Origin: Candidatus Jettenia caeni
GTDB lineage: Bacteria; Planctomycetota; Brocadiia; Brocadiales; Brocadiaceae
Length of the DNA stretch: 64,000 nucleotides
NCBI GenBank assembly: GCA_000296795.1
Contig: BAFH01000004.1
Coordinates: 496,001-560,000 of the forward strand
Direction of reading: 5' to 3'
Part shown: one piece after another, positions 9,172-17,741 of the stretch
How the letters are laid out: each line of letters begins with the position of its first letter
Numbering within the stretch: the first letter of the stretch is position 1
Made by a program: the position numbers and the translations under genes
The notes under the pieces: generated by a model
What the model was told of the DNA's origin: nothing
Database searches by the model: none
The model's input: the letters and a program-made list of their open reading frames with translations, nothing else

Positions 9172-10281
9172 TTATTTTTTGATATGTTTTTTCAAATCAT
9201 TGATATAATCAGGCAGATGTTTGTAAAGGTATTTTTTCTTTCTTGGTTTTTTTTCTGAGAGAGCATAGCTGGCAAGAATCGGCATAGCTATCGTAGCATC
9301 GCTATAAACTACCACATGATTTTTCACCTCTTCACTTCGTATTTTACCCCATGAAATAGCCTCTGACGGTGTTGCCCCGGAGAGCCCGCCCCATTGTGGC
9401 GCATCCGTAGTAATCTGAATGAAGTAGTCATGCCCTCCTTTATTAATATCCAGTATCTGCGCTAAGGTAGGTTGCGTTTGCATATAGAAATTTTTCGGAG
9501 AACCGCCGCCAATACTAATTACCCCGTTTTTTTTACTATTAAAGATAATGGCTGTGGATTGAAGAACATCCAGGTCCGTATCTATAATAATACCTTTCCC
9601 CATAAGTTTAAGATAAGATAAATTCATCCCAATTGAAGAATCACCTGGAGAAGAAACGAATATGGGCACATGGTGTTTCGCTGCCTGTGCAACAAAACTC
9701 ATCTGAGGCGATGGTGTATCAGAAAGAACCGACTTACCGAGGAGGTAATGAAAATCTGCGGTAGAAATAGGCTCGACTACAGAGATTTTGTTTGTCACAT
9801 CCTGGATATACTTATCTGTCTTAAGAAGAAGCTCATCGGTAATAAAGATATCATAAATACGCTCGATACCTGCTTCGTAAAGTTCAGTATCATTAACCCT
9901 AAAATCTCCCTGATGTATCGGCAGATTTAATGCGAAATGAAGATCGTGATAGAGATTCGCCCCCGTGGAAATAATGAAGTCTACAAAACCATTCTCAATA
10001 AGGGTTATAAGTATCCCTCCCATGCCTGTTGGTGACATGGCACCGGAGAGAGTTAAACCGACCGTGGCATTCTCATCAATCATATGACAATACAACTTAC
10101 ATGCTTCTGCCAGCCTTCCTGCATTGAATGCCCCTGAACGGCTATATTCATCAACAAGATCCTTAATCCTCATACCCTTCTTTAAAACTTGTGGAAATAT
10201 CCGAGGCCTACACAGATATTTATGTTGTAGTTGACACGGTTTAGATTGTTTAGATTTTTTAGCCATAGGTATCTTTTCCAT
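9172..10281 (-). CDS. Deoxyhypusine synthase-like NAD-dependent enzyme
   Basis: The 369 residues match the deoxyhypusine synthase fold throughout: the N-terminal MRIKDLVDEYSRSGAFNAGRL, the SGAMSPTGMGGILI and STGANLYHDLHF motifs, and the C-terminal GGGSPKNF followed by SEAISWGKI. The lysine of GGGSPKNF corresponds to the catalytic lysine that forms the spermidine imine. Bacteria lack eIF5A, so the likely role is transfer of an aminobutyl group to a small polyamine (homospermidine type) rather than to a protein. A possible second start is the ATG at 10266 (MAKKSKQ). Neighbours give no polyamine context, and the substrate is unproved. Confidence 0.88.
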   Translation of the reverse strand: MEKIPMAKKSKQSKPCQLQHKYLCRPRIFPQVLKKGMRIKDLVDEYSRSGAFNAGRLAEACKLYCHMIDENATVGLTLSGAMSPTGMGGILITLIENGFVDFIISTGANLYHDLHFALNLPIHQGDFRVNDTELYEAGIERIYDIFITDELLLKTDKYIQDVTNKISVVEPISTADFHYLLGKSVLSDTPSPQMSFVAQAAKHHVPIFVSSPGDSSIGMNLSYLKLMGKGIIIDTDLDVLQSTAIIFNSKKNGVISIGGGSPKNFYMQTQPTLAQILDINKGGHDYFIQITTDAPQWGGLSGATPSEAISWGKIRSEEVKNHVVVYSDATIAMPILASYALSEKKPRKKKYLYKHLPDYINDLKKHIKK

Positions 10282-10430
10282 TCAAAGTTATTCTTCAGCG
10301 CTTATTATCCATCAAATTTTAATTATCGCAGGAAAGAAAAAAAGCAAGGTGAAAGTATATGAAACAATGATACTTCAGTCAATTGAAAAAAGATTTTTCT
10401 CGTAATTTTAAAAGATATGGTTATAAAAGC

Positions 10431-11495
10431 TTATAGAAAATATTTTACCTCACACATAACATCTTCAACGGTTACCGCTTCCAGGCAGGTCTGTAAAAAA
10501 CAGTTTCTTCTTGTGTCAGGAAAACACGGACTACAATCTGATTTTTTATGAAGAATCTTTACCCATTCTCCCCGTGGCCCCCATACATTGGGGTCAGTAG
10601 ATCCAAAGATAGCTATTGTATGAACACCAACAGCAGCCGCTAAATGCGTGATGCCTGAATCGTTCCCGATAAAAACATTACACTGTTTTATTATAGCAGC
10701 CAAGTTGGGCAAAGGAAGCTGATCGACACGGATAAAATCCTTTACTTTTACTCTTAACTTTTCAACAATTTCACAATCTGCAGGACCTGAAACAACAAGA
10801 ATCTGTACATTCATTTCCTTTCTCATCCAAAGTATTAATTCGGCAAACCGCTCTAACGGCCAGCATTTTTGCCGGCTCCCACTGCCAGGATGAATGGCAA
10901 TTAATTTCTTGTTTGAATCATCAATTTTATTCCTTATAAAGTCATTACCAAAAAGTATATCCTTCTCATGTAAAAATATTTTAGGAATTTTACCCGAATC
11001 GGGTATCCCTAATACATCCAGAAATTTGATGAAATAATCTGTTATATGGATAGACTCGCCAGAGGGAGGAAAGGGGTCATAATGAACAATAGCTCGCGCG
11101 CCAATAGATTCAAGATTTTTCGTTAAAACCTGTTCCTTATCAAAAACAAAAGGAATGATCATATCCATACAGCCAAACCTCTTCATTAGATGCTCAGATA
11201 GTTGAGCATTTTTCGTAAAGAGCGTAGCAATATCCGCATGGTCAAATCTACTAACAGTATCCGCATAGAAACGTTCTTTTACAATCTCCAGAAAAGCTGG
11301 ATAACCCATAATTTCAATATGAGCGCCAGAGAAATAATTACGAATGGCTTCAAGTGCGGGTAAGGAAACAATGAGATCGCCAAGGGCGCTGGGACGAACG
11401 ATTAGAATATGTCCTTGTAATGATTCTTTTAAATTTGAGCAGAATGCCGGTAAATAAACGCTGGCGGGTTTATAACGAAGATGTGTTTCTTCCAC
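10431..11495 (-). CDS. Glycosyltransferase family 9, heptosyltransferase-like
   Basis: A 354-residue GT9 enzyme that probably adds a heptose or related sugar to lipopolysaccharide at the inner membrane. The N-terminal ILIVRPSALGDLIVSLPALEAIR is the classic GT9 start (about residues 31-53). IAIHPGSGSRQKCWPLERFAEL, near residue 200, and CNVFIGNDSGITHLAAAVG, near residue 275, are the nucleotide-sugar binding parts. The C-terminal cysteines (CSPCFPDTRRNC) are common in this family. The zinc-ribbon gene upstream ends 40 bases before it. Exact donor and acceptor sugars are unknown; two more GT9 genes are in the window. Confidence 0.88.
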   Translation of the reverse strand: MEETHLRYKPASVYLPAFCSNLKESLQGHILIVRPSALGDLIVSLPALEAIRNYFSGAHIEIMGYPAFLEIVKERFYADTVSRFDHADIATLFTKNAQLSEHLMKRFGCMDMIIPFVFDKEQVLTKNLESIGARAIVHYDPFPPSGESIHITDYFIKFLDVLGIPDSGKIPKIFLHEKDILFGNDFIRNKIDDSNKKLIAIHPGSGSRQKCWPLERFAELILWMRKEMNVQILVVSGPADCEIVEKLRVKVKDFIRVDQLPLPNLAAIIKQCNVFIGNDSGITHLAAAVGVHTIAIFGSTDPNVWGPRGEWVKILHKKSDCSPCFPDTRRNCFLQTCLEAVTVEDVMCEVKYFL

Positions 11496-11535
11496 AAAAT
11501 AATTTTACTCTATTAATCATAAACTTGAGCATAAA

Positions 11536-11856
11536 TTATTCATTGCCTTTTTTCTTTTTAATCATATCAGAAACCTTCTCAAAGAACTTCGGATCTCCGT
11601 CAGCTTCAGCCCGCTTTTTTGCTTCTGCCTGAATCTTTTTAACATCAAGAATATCACCCATGCATTCCTCTGCCGATTTACACCATTCAACACAGGTAGG
11701 AACTTTATCCTTGAAAATAGTCGTACCGCATTTATGACATTCTGCCTTTTCTTCATCACTCCACATCTCCACAATAACCCCACAGTTATGGCATTTGCGT
11801 TCAATTGGTGTGGGTGTTGCATTTCGTATGCTGCCAGGGCATTTTGCCTTACCCAT
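11536..11856 (-). CDS. Small zinc-ribbon protein of unknown function
   Basis: A 106-residue cytoplasmic protein. It has CHNCG and CHKCG pairs (about residues 22-45) that should form a zinc ribbon. Further cysteines follow in KCPGS, TCVEWC and EECMG. The conserved-looking N-terminal MGKAKCPGSIRNATPTP and a charged C-terminal helix complete it. Proteins of this look occur in many anaerobes, but I do not know a function. The start has an AAGGAG ribosome site. It lies just before the GT9 gene on the same strand. Confidence 0.75.
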   Translation of the reverse strand: MGKAKCPGSIRNATPTPIERKCHNCGVIVEMWSDEEKAECHKCGTTIFKDKVPTCVEWCKSAEECMGDILDVKKIQAEAKKRAEADGDPKFFEKVSDMIKKKKGNE

Positions 11857-12035
11857 ATTACAATCTCCTTAAGTTACTCGTTAAATTATTTCATTCCTTA
11901 TGAAAAAAGCACTCATAAAATTCTAAGCAAATTTACTTTCCGGGTCAAGCGTTTTCTCAACACGAATTATTGGTTAAAAAAATTGTTTTGAGTAAAACTT
12001 TTTTAGGCAGGATAAATAAGATTTGCGTACCCGAT

Positions 12036-12407
12036 TCACACATTCTTGCGCCTTTTTTTAAGCAAATATCCAGCAAAAATAGTTATCCCAAACACAATAC
12101 ATACACCAATAACAGCCGCGTATCGTTCAATATCGAATTTGTTTTTTAGACCTGGCGCTCTATAATCCGGCATAGGCTCATGCGGCTGAGATTTAACATC
12201 ATTTCTTTTAAGAAAACCTACGGTATTCTCAGAAACTTTCTCAAGTCCATCTGGCATATCAGAGGTAAATGGCACAACAAGAAATACTAATCCTATAATG
12301 AAAGATAACCCAAACACTATAAACATTGCCATATTTTTTTTATCTAACAACTTCATAAAATATATAGTCCTTGTTTTTGTATCCAGAAACCCGCCAGGAA
12401 TATGCAT
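12036..12407 (-). CDS. PDGLE-domain membrane protein with a CbiM-like N-terminus
   Basis: The protein has two membrane helices flanking an outer loop that starts MPDGLEKVSE. This is the PDGLE (CbiN/NikN-like) domain of cobalt/nickel ECF transporters. The start I chose (12407) gives MHIPGGFLDTKT, which is the N-terminal metal-binding sequence of the CbiM permease and not normally part of a PDGLE protein. An inner ATG at 12353 (MKLLDKKN) with an AAGGA 11 bases upstream is the alternative start. No cbiM, cbiQ or cbiO gene is nearby. It may be the relic of a deletion that joined the ends of cbiM and the PDGLE gene, or a real short fusion. Confidence 0.7.
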   Translation of the reverse strand: MHIPGGFLDTKTRTIYFMKLLDKKNMAMFIVFGLSFIIGLVFLVVPFTSDMPDGLEKVSENTVGFLKRNDVKSQPHEPMPDYRAPGLKNKFDIERYAAVIGVCIVFGITIFAGYLLKKRRKNV

Positions 12408-12584
12408 GTAGCCGCCTTTTGTTTGCCATTTTAAAATTATATAACATATTAGCAGGAGCACAATAATTTTTTATTATTTAATAATTAAGAATCCAAATTA
12501 TAAGAAGATTGTTCAGCAACTATCAGGTAATACTGTAAATAATTTTTCAGGTATTTTTCGATATGCATATGATATAGTATATTT

Positions 12585-13118
12585 ATGAAAACAGAAGTAA
12601 TACAATTCCTTTCAATTATACCGTTTGGCTTAATCCAAAAAAAGGTTTTAAATTTCCTGCAATTTAGGTTAGCTAACATAGTTGGTTCTCAAGTAAGAAT
12701 ATTTAACGCACAACCCATACCACAATATGCGTTCGACCCAAAAAGGAACCAGTACCATTCTACAAGAATTCTGGAAAGCCTGAAACAAATAAAAGCAAGA
12801 GGGGAATTGATTCTTGGTATCGTGGACGTAGACTTATACGCGCCGGAATTAAACTTTGTTTTCGGCGAAGCTAACATATTAGACAGTGTCTGTATCATAT
12901 CGATAATGAGACTTCGCCAGGAATATTATGGTTTGCCTAAAAATAATAAGCTCTTTCTGGAACGTATCCTAAAAGAAGCAATTCACGAGATTGGTCATAC
13001 TTACGGCTTAGCTCATTGTGATAACCCAAAGTGCATCATGCATTTCTCAAATTCTCTCAAAGATACCGATACAAAGGAACCTGGCTTCTGCTTCAGATGT
13101 AATATGAAAATCAAGTAA
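12585..13118 (+). CDS. Archaemetzincin-like zinc protease (M54)
   Basis: A 177-residue protein with the long metzincin zinc motif HEIGHTYGLAHC (H134, E135, H138, H144). The extra cysteines C145, C150, C169 and C172 give the second, structural zinc site typical of archaemetzincins. The N-terminal part (MKTEVIQFLSIIPFGL and VRIFNAQPIPQYAFDPKRNQYHS) also fits the family. No signal peptide is seen, so it is cytoplasmic. It is the first of three plus-strand genes between two minus-strand blocks. Substrates of bacterial members are unknown. Confidence 0.88.
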   Translation: MKTEVIQFLSIIPFGLIQKKVLNFLQFRLANIVGSQVRIFNAQPIPQYAFDPKRNQYHSTRILESLKQIKARGELILGIVDVDLYAPELNFVFGEANILDSVCIISIMRLRQEYYGLPKNNKLFLERILKEAIHEIGHTYGLAHCDNPKCIMHFSNSLKDTDTKEPGFCFRCNMKIK

Positions 13119-13329
13119 AATTATACAATATTCATGTATACTTACCCAACAACGCAGATACAGAGAAAATACTCTGGTTATTTTAAAAACTACAAAAACA
13201 AAGAATTCCCTCCAGTTAAAGAAAATAGATTTTGACTCAAAGGTTTTTTCTTGGAATAATTTAAACATATAAAATATAATCAAAAAGAAGTGAATTTTCA
13301 TACTATAAAAACGATAAAGAGTAAATTTG

Positions 13330-13641
13330 ATGAATGATAACAATAAACAAAAAGAGCAAGAGGAAATAGAAATCCGTAAGGTACTGAATAACTATGCAAC
13401 TCATAGTCCTTACAGATTAAATCCAGACACGAAAATTGTGGATAGGGTAGTAAAAGGATTAGCAATGCGTAAAATGAAATATGGGTATGCATATTGTCCT
13501 TGCCGATTAGTTATGGGAGACGCAGAAAAAGATAAAAAAATCATTTGTCCGTGCGTTTATCATGTTGAAGAAATTGCGCGTGACGAAGAATGTCATTGCA
13601 ATCTTTTTGTAAGCGCAAGGTATCAAATAAAAGATACTTGA
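13330..13641 (+). CDS. ftrB: Ferredoxin-thioredoxin reductase, catalytic subunit
   Basis: A 103-residue FtrB. It uses a [4Fe-4S] cluster next to a disulfide to pass electrons from ferredoxin to thioredoxin. The three cysteine pairs are present: CPC (56-58), CPC (73-75) and CHC (88-90). The spacings are 14 and 12 residues rather than the 16 and 8 of the plant enzyme, as in short bacterial and archaeal forms. The ATG at 13330 is preferred over the TTG just before it. Thioredoxin follows about 155 bases downstream on the same strand. No variable subunit gene is seen, which is usual outside phototrophs. Confidence 0.9.
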   Translation: MNDNNKQKEQEEIEIRKVLNNYATHSPYRLNPDTKIVDRVVKGLAMRKMKYGYAYCPCRLVMGDAEKDKKIICPCVYHVEEIARDEECHCNLFVSARYQIKDT

Positions 13642-13797
13642 TGTATAAAGAAAGAAAAGGCCTTTAATTTGCTGTAATAAACAGAAACCATATTGGAACA
13701 AACGATTGTTCACTTTATATTACTCATTTATGTATGCTATCTTCGTTATTTTGTGTTAAATAATACGAAAAGACCCAGACCAGAAAGGAGAATCGTT

Positions 13798-14127
13798 ATG
13801 TCTGAAGACGTAGTTGTGCTTACCGATGCAAATTTTGAGGCAGAAGTGTTGAAGTCAAATATCCCTGTATTAGTGGATTTTTGGGCAGCGTGGTGTGGCC
13901 CATGCAGACAATTAGCTCCTGTAATAGATGAATTAGCAAAAGAATATAAAGGGAAGGCTAAAGTCGGAAAATTTGATACGGAAGAAAACAATAGCATCCC
14001 TGCTAAATTTGGGATCACAGCAATACCTACCATTATCGTGTTTAAAGATGGAAATACGGTGAATAAGATGGTAGGGGTAAAATCGAAGAAAGACTTAAAA
14101 GCAGCTCTGGATGCGCAATTAACATAA
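13798..14127 (+). CDS. Thioredoxin
   Basis: A standard 109-residue thioredoxin with the redox motif WCGPC (C33 and C36), the cis-proline loop GITAIPTIIVF and a normal C-terminal helix. An in-frame extension reaches 13693, but the AGAAAGGAG ribosome site eight bases before the ATG at 13798 fixes the start. Together with ftrB upstream it makes a ferredoxin-linked thiol reduction branch; no NADPH thioredoxin reductase is nearby. Confidence 0.96.
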   Translation: MSEDVVVLTDANFEAEVLKSNIPVLVDFWAAWCGPCRQLAPVIDELAKEYKGKAKVGKFDTEENNSIPAKFGITAIPTIIVFKDGNTVNKMVGVKSKKDLKAALDAQLT

Positions 14128-14290
14128 TTGCAATCATTCGCCCTAACAATTACTAAAGTCGCAAAGATAAAAGCAGAGATAAATCGGAATAACCCATCTT
14201 ACAAAGGATAAGGATAAAGATTATATCCTCTCAATTATAAACACTGTTAGCTGGAGTATTCCTTTACGTTCTCTGCATCTTTGCGATTAA

Positions 14291-15070
14291 CTATGACCCC
14301 AAGAGATCCCGAAGCTTAGCTGCTATATCACTACTCTTCATCAATGTCTCGCCAATTAAAACAGCATTAACTCCATTCTTGAATAATTTTATTATTTCAG
14401 CGCGCGATGTAATGCCACTCTCGCTCACAACAATCTTTTCGCTGGAAATCATAGATCGTAGTTGAAAGGTAATCTCCAGGTCAGTCGTAAATGTCGCAAG
14501 ATTTCGGTTATTTATACCAATAATATCAGCATTCGTTTGTAAGACCTTTTTTAATTCTGGTTCTGAATGCACTTCTACCAGGCAATCCATGCTGAGTTCT
14601 TTCGCCAGTTCTAAAAAATGCTGAATTTTTTCTCGAGAAAGAAGTGCGGCAATAAGCAGTATGGCATCCGCTCCTGCAGATCGAGCTTCGTAAATTTGGT
14701 ATGGATCAATAATGAAATCCTTTCTGAGAATTGGTAAATTTGTGGTTTCTTTTACTCCGGTTAAATATGATAAGCTTCCCTGAAAAAACCTTTCATCGGT
14801 AAGTACGGAAATAGCTGCAGCGCCATGGACCTCATACATATGAGCAATTTCTATTGGATTAAAATTTTCTCTGATAATACCTAAAGACGGAGAAGCCTTT
14901 TTAATTTCCGCGATAATACAAATATTGGCATCAGATTTTAGGGCAGCACCAAATGGTCTTGTCCTTTGCCCTTTTCTACTATTCTCTTTTAAAACTTCGA
15001 TGGGGATACGCTTTTTGTTTTCAGCGACTTCATATAATTTATATTTGTAAATCTCATCTAAAATTGTCAT
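14291..15070 (-). CDS. trpC: Indole-3-glycerol phosphate synthase
   Basis: A 259-residue TIM-barrel enzyme of tryptophan synthesis that closes the ring of carboxyphenylamino-deoxyribulose phosphate. The catalytic and binding motifs are intact: AEIKKASPS (about residue 53), SVLTDERFF, LRKDFIIDPYQ, VEVHSE, GINNRNL and VSESGI. It stands apart from other trp genes. Its ATG overlaps the stop of the membrane protein gene upstream by four bases (ATGA), so the two are co-translated. Confidence 0.96.
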   Translation of the reverse strand: MTILDEIYKYKLYEVAENKKRIPIEVLKENSRKGQRTRPFGAALKSDANICIIAEIKKASPSLGIIRENFNPIEIAHMYEVHGAAAISVLTDERFFQGSLSYLTGVKETTNLPILRKDFIIDPYQIYEARSAGADAILLIAALLSREKIQHFLELAKELSMDCLVEVHSEPELKKVLQTNADIIGINNRNLATFTTDLEITFQLRSMISSEKIVVSESGITSRAEIIKLFKNGVNAVLIGETLMKSSDIAAKLRDLLGS

Positions 15071-15486
15071 GATTGTTTTCGCCTCATTAAAAGACTTATA
15101 AAACGGTTATTTCTATCAGGAAATGCATCTGTTGCAATAAGCATTTGCAGAGAGGAAACAGATTGAACGAGGCGAAAAGAAACCCATGAGCATAATACTA
15201 ATCGCATGATAAGATACACCGTATGGTATATAAAAAGTTTGAGAAGGAAGCTGCATGATAAAGTCACAAATAATGCTACTGCTGCATAGAGACAATATTT
15301 ATACCGGTAACGGATACCGTATCCAAGGCCCATCATGAGTAACCCAATTACAATGGAGCCAAACCCATATCCCCGTAAAGCAAGGCCTTGACTAATAGTC
15401 AGTGCCAAAATGCTGAGGATAATGCCCAATATACCCAGGAATATCACCAGATTTGCCACTTTTCCTACACGTTGTGCGTGATTCAT
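15067..15486 (-). CDS. Hypothetical multi-pass membrane protein
   Basis: A protein of about 139 residues with four hydrophobic segments and a basic C-terminus. I do not recognise the family. The frame is open to 15588, but the upstream part overlaps the TMEM165-like gene, so the ATG at 15486 (MNHAQRVGK) is the sensible start. It sits between the TMEM165-like gene (20 bases away) and trpC (four-base overlap), which points to one operon but not to a function. Confidence 0.6.
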   Translation of the reverse strand: MNHAQRVGKVANLVIFLGILGIILSILALTISQGLALRGYGFGSIVIGLLMMGLGYGIRYRYKYCLYAAVALFVTLSCSFLLKLFIYHTVYLIMRLVLCSWVSFRLVQSVSSLQMLIATDAFPDRNNRFISLLMRRKQS

Positions 15487-15505
15487 AAGATATTTTTCAT
15501 TTGTT

Positions 15506-15778
15506 TTAAATTTTACCCAATAGAATAAGAATACCGATAATAATAAAAGCGATAGCTGCTCCCACTTTAATAAAATTAAGAGGCACAAATTTCGTTATAA
15601 CTGAACCTACAGCAACACCAATAACCGTAACCAGAGCAAACGCAAGCATAGTACCAATAAAAACAAGCACAGGTTTATTTGTCTTACTGGTCATAAGGAT
15701 AGAAGCAAGCTGTGTCTTATCCCCCAGCTCAGCTAAAAATATGGTAATAAAGGTGCTTGCAATAATCTTCCAATCCAT
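15506..15778 (-). CDS. TMEM165/GDT1-family cation exporter, half-size
   Basis: A 90-residue membrane protein with one copy of the E-x-G-D-K-(T/S) motif (AELGDKTQLASILM, about residues 16-29) and three hydrophobic helices. Family members are usually twice as long with two motifs; half-size forms act as dimers or with a partner. Known members export manganese or move calcium/protons, which would be the expected role here. I see only one copy, and the downstream gene lacks the motif, so a homodimer is the simplest reading. Confidence 0.85.
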   Translation of the reverse strand: MDWKIIASTFITIFLAELGDKTQLASILMTSKTNKPVLVFIGTMLAFALVTVIGVAVGSVITKFVPLNFIKVGAAIAFIIIGILILLGKI

Positions 15779-15900
15779 ATCAGTATATCTCCTTTATATT
15801 ATATTGCTTTATTTTTACATTTGAATCTAAAAATTAAAATAAAACTCTTATCAGAATGCTGCTGCTAAAGAATCAACTTCAATGTCGTTAAATTTTCAAA

Positions 15901-15941
15901 ATAAAAAGACCTCCTGCACTTTCTTAAGTGCAGAAGGTCTT
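15901..15941 (-). terminator. Rho-independent terminator of the Rh channel gene
   Basis: On the minus strand, a 16-position stem with one mismatch (arms 15906-15921 and 15926-15941) and a four-base loop is followed by a run of five T. It lies about 30 bases past the stop of the ammonium channel gene. Confidence 0.9.
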
Positions 15942-15968
15942 CGGTAAAGAATTATTTCATAAGAACGC

Positions 15969-17741
15969 TTAGTGATGTTCTTCTTCTACGATAAACTCTA
16001 CAGCATCCTCATAGGACTGCCTTCGGTAACCGAATAATGATACAACGGTTCCCGCAGCAAGTCCCGTAATCCACGCAATAATAAAGGTAATAATCACAGC
16101 CTTTATCTGTAACCCGGGAATTACGTTTTTAGCAATGAAGATAGCAGCCAATCCCCCCAACACACCAGGCATACCGTGAAGATTATGAACGCCGCAGGTA
16201 TCAATACCTTTTATGATCCTTTGCACACGTGGCTGAATAAGCGCAAAACCAATCACACTTAAAATGCCGGCAATAAAACCTAATATCAGAGATGATTTGG
16301 GAGTAGTATGAGCACAAGAAGAACCGATAGCCACGCCACCGGCAAGAGCTGCATTAGCCATATCTTCAATAGCGATCTTTTTTCTGATCATTGTGCTTGC
16401 AATATAGGTAGATACGGTTGCGCCACACAATGAAAGGATTGTGTTCACTGCAGCAAGAGGCATCTTCGATATTTCGGCAGGCGCAGCACAAAAAGACGGC
16501 CAGAATATCCAGAGGACCATACTCCCTAACATCGAAAATTGATTACTGATTTTATCAGATTCAATTTTCTTGTTGAAATCTTCTCTGGTAGTCATCCTTA
16601 CAATTACACCTAACCCGAAATAAGCACCAAATTGGTGAATAACAATCGAACCGCCCGTATCAATCAACAACCCCTTTGGTATAAGCCCCATACCATTGTC
16701 TAACATAATCCATTCATTCAACATATAGGATGGAACAAACATGAATGCCATAATCATATATTGAGACATCTTTAACCTACCCAGGAAAGCGCCAGTGGCA
16801 ATCAATATACTCGCCGCACAGAACTCAGCAAGGATAAGCCGGTCCATTTTCAATTCAGCTGGTTCTCCAAAAATTCCTTGTGTCTTCAAAAACATATAGT
16901 AAGGAATTACGATGCTTACCGCAATGTAAGTGGCTGTAACAGCGCCATAACCATATCTCTTAACAAAAACCATTAAAAAACCGAAACCAACCATTAACAT
17001 CGCCATAACATGTATAGCTTTACCATATTTTGTTAATTCAAGAAAATCCTCAAGAACTGAAGCCATTCCTTCACCACCTGCACCGATTTTGAAAAAATCA
17101 AAATCGGCATCGACGGTAGTATTTAATTGAGCATTAAAACCAACAAGCCCAACCTTGGGGTGCTCTAATTTTGCACCTGATACAACATCCACTGTAGTCC
17201 AGGAGTTTCCATCGCCACTAAATGAACCAGTAACATTTTCTCCTGATTTTGTTAATTTCAGGTATAGTGTGGTTAATGTTGTTGGCACAGATTTACTACC
17301 GGACATCCTTGATAGTTCTCTGCTCATTTCCACATTGTCAACATCATCCATCTGGCGGGTGAGCATAACATAGTTGTCATCGCTCTCATACATAATCACT
17401 CCAGCCTGCTGGAATTTTTGTTTTGGATTATAGGTAACCTTGGTAACGACCTCAAAATCGCCAAGAGGCGCTCCTCTTAGAAGCTTTATTTTATTGTTCA
17501 CATTAATTTGCCACAGGTTTTCTGACTTGGTAGTAATCCTTAGATACCCGGGATGAACCAATAAATTCCAATCACTTTGATTTTCACGAATTATAAGCCA
17601 CGAAGGATCCAGCGCCTGACTCTCAAATTCATCCTCATATAACTCGGCTGCACAGCTTGCTTTCTGTATTCCTAACAAAGGGATGCAGAAAAGAATTATA
17701 CATACAACACTATATAACTTAAAAATAGCTCTTATTGCCAT
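15969..17741 (-). CDS. Rh-type ammonium channel with N-terminal lectin-like domain
   Basis: A 590-residue fusion. Residues 1-32 are a signal peptide. About 38-218 form an extracytoplasmic beta-sandwich of the DUF1349/concanavalin-like type (FQQAGVIMYESDDNYVMLTR). From about 240 on there are some eleven membrane helices of the Amt/Rh family. The sequence around DTCGVHNLHGMPGVLGG (514-530) is characteristic of Rh proteins rather than AmtB. The twin pore histidines are H369 (IVIHQFGAYFGL) and H522. Rh proteins conduct ammonia/ammonium and perhaps CO2. No GlnK gene is adjacent. The outer domain could bind a surface sugar or sense the outside; that is inference. A clear terminator follows. Confidence 0.9.
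   Translation of the reverse strand: MAIRAIFKLYSVVCIILFCIPLLGIQKASCAAELYEDEFESQALDPSWLIIRENQSDWNLLVHPGYLRITTKSENLWQINVNNKIKLLRGAPLGDFEVVTKVTYNPKQKFQQAGVIMYESDDNYVMLTRQMDDVDNVEMSRELSRMSGSKSVPTTLTTLYLKLTKSGENVTGSFSGDGNSWTTVDVVSGAKLEHPKVGLVGFNAQLNTTVDADFDFFKIGAGGEGMASVLEDFLELTKYGKAIHVMAMLMVGFGFLMVFVKRYGYGAVTATYIAVSIVIPYYMFLKTQGIFGEPAELKMDRLILAEFCAASILIATGAFLGRLKMSQYMIMAFMFVPSYMLNEWIMLDNGMGLIPKGLLIDTGGSIVIHQFGAYFGLGVIVRMTTREDFNKKIESDKISNQFSMLGSMVLWIFWPSFCAAPAEISKMPLAAVNTILSLCGATVSTYIASTMIRKKIAIEDMANAALAGGVAIGSSCAHTTPKSSLILGFIAGILSVIGFALIQPRVQRIIKGIDTCGVHNLHGMPGVLGGLAAIFIAKNVIPGLQIKAVIITFIIAWITGLAAGTVVSLFGYRRQSYEDAVEFIVEEEHH

Noticed and set aside
8930-9208. Plus-strand frame of 92 residues beside the candidate origin
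   Set aside because: No domain and no ribosome site, and its end overlaps the deoxyhypusine-synthase-like gene; left out as unsupported.
12585-13118. A matrixin or other secreted metzincin
   Set aside because: There is no signal peptide, and the HC after the third histidine plus the extra cysteines point to archaemetzincin.
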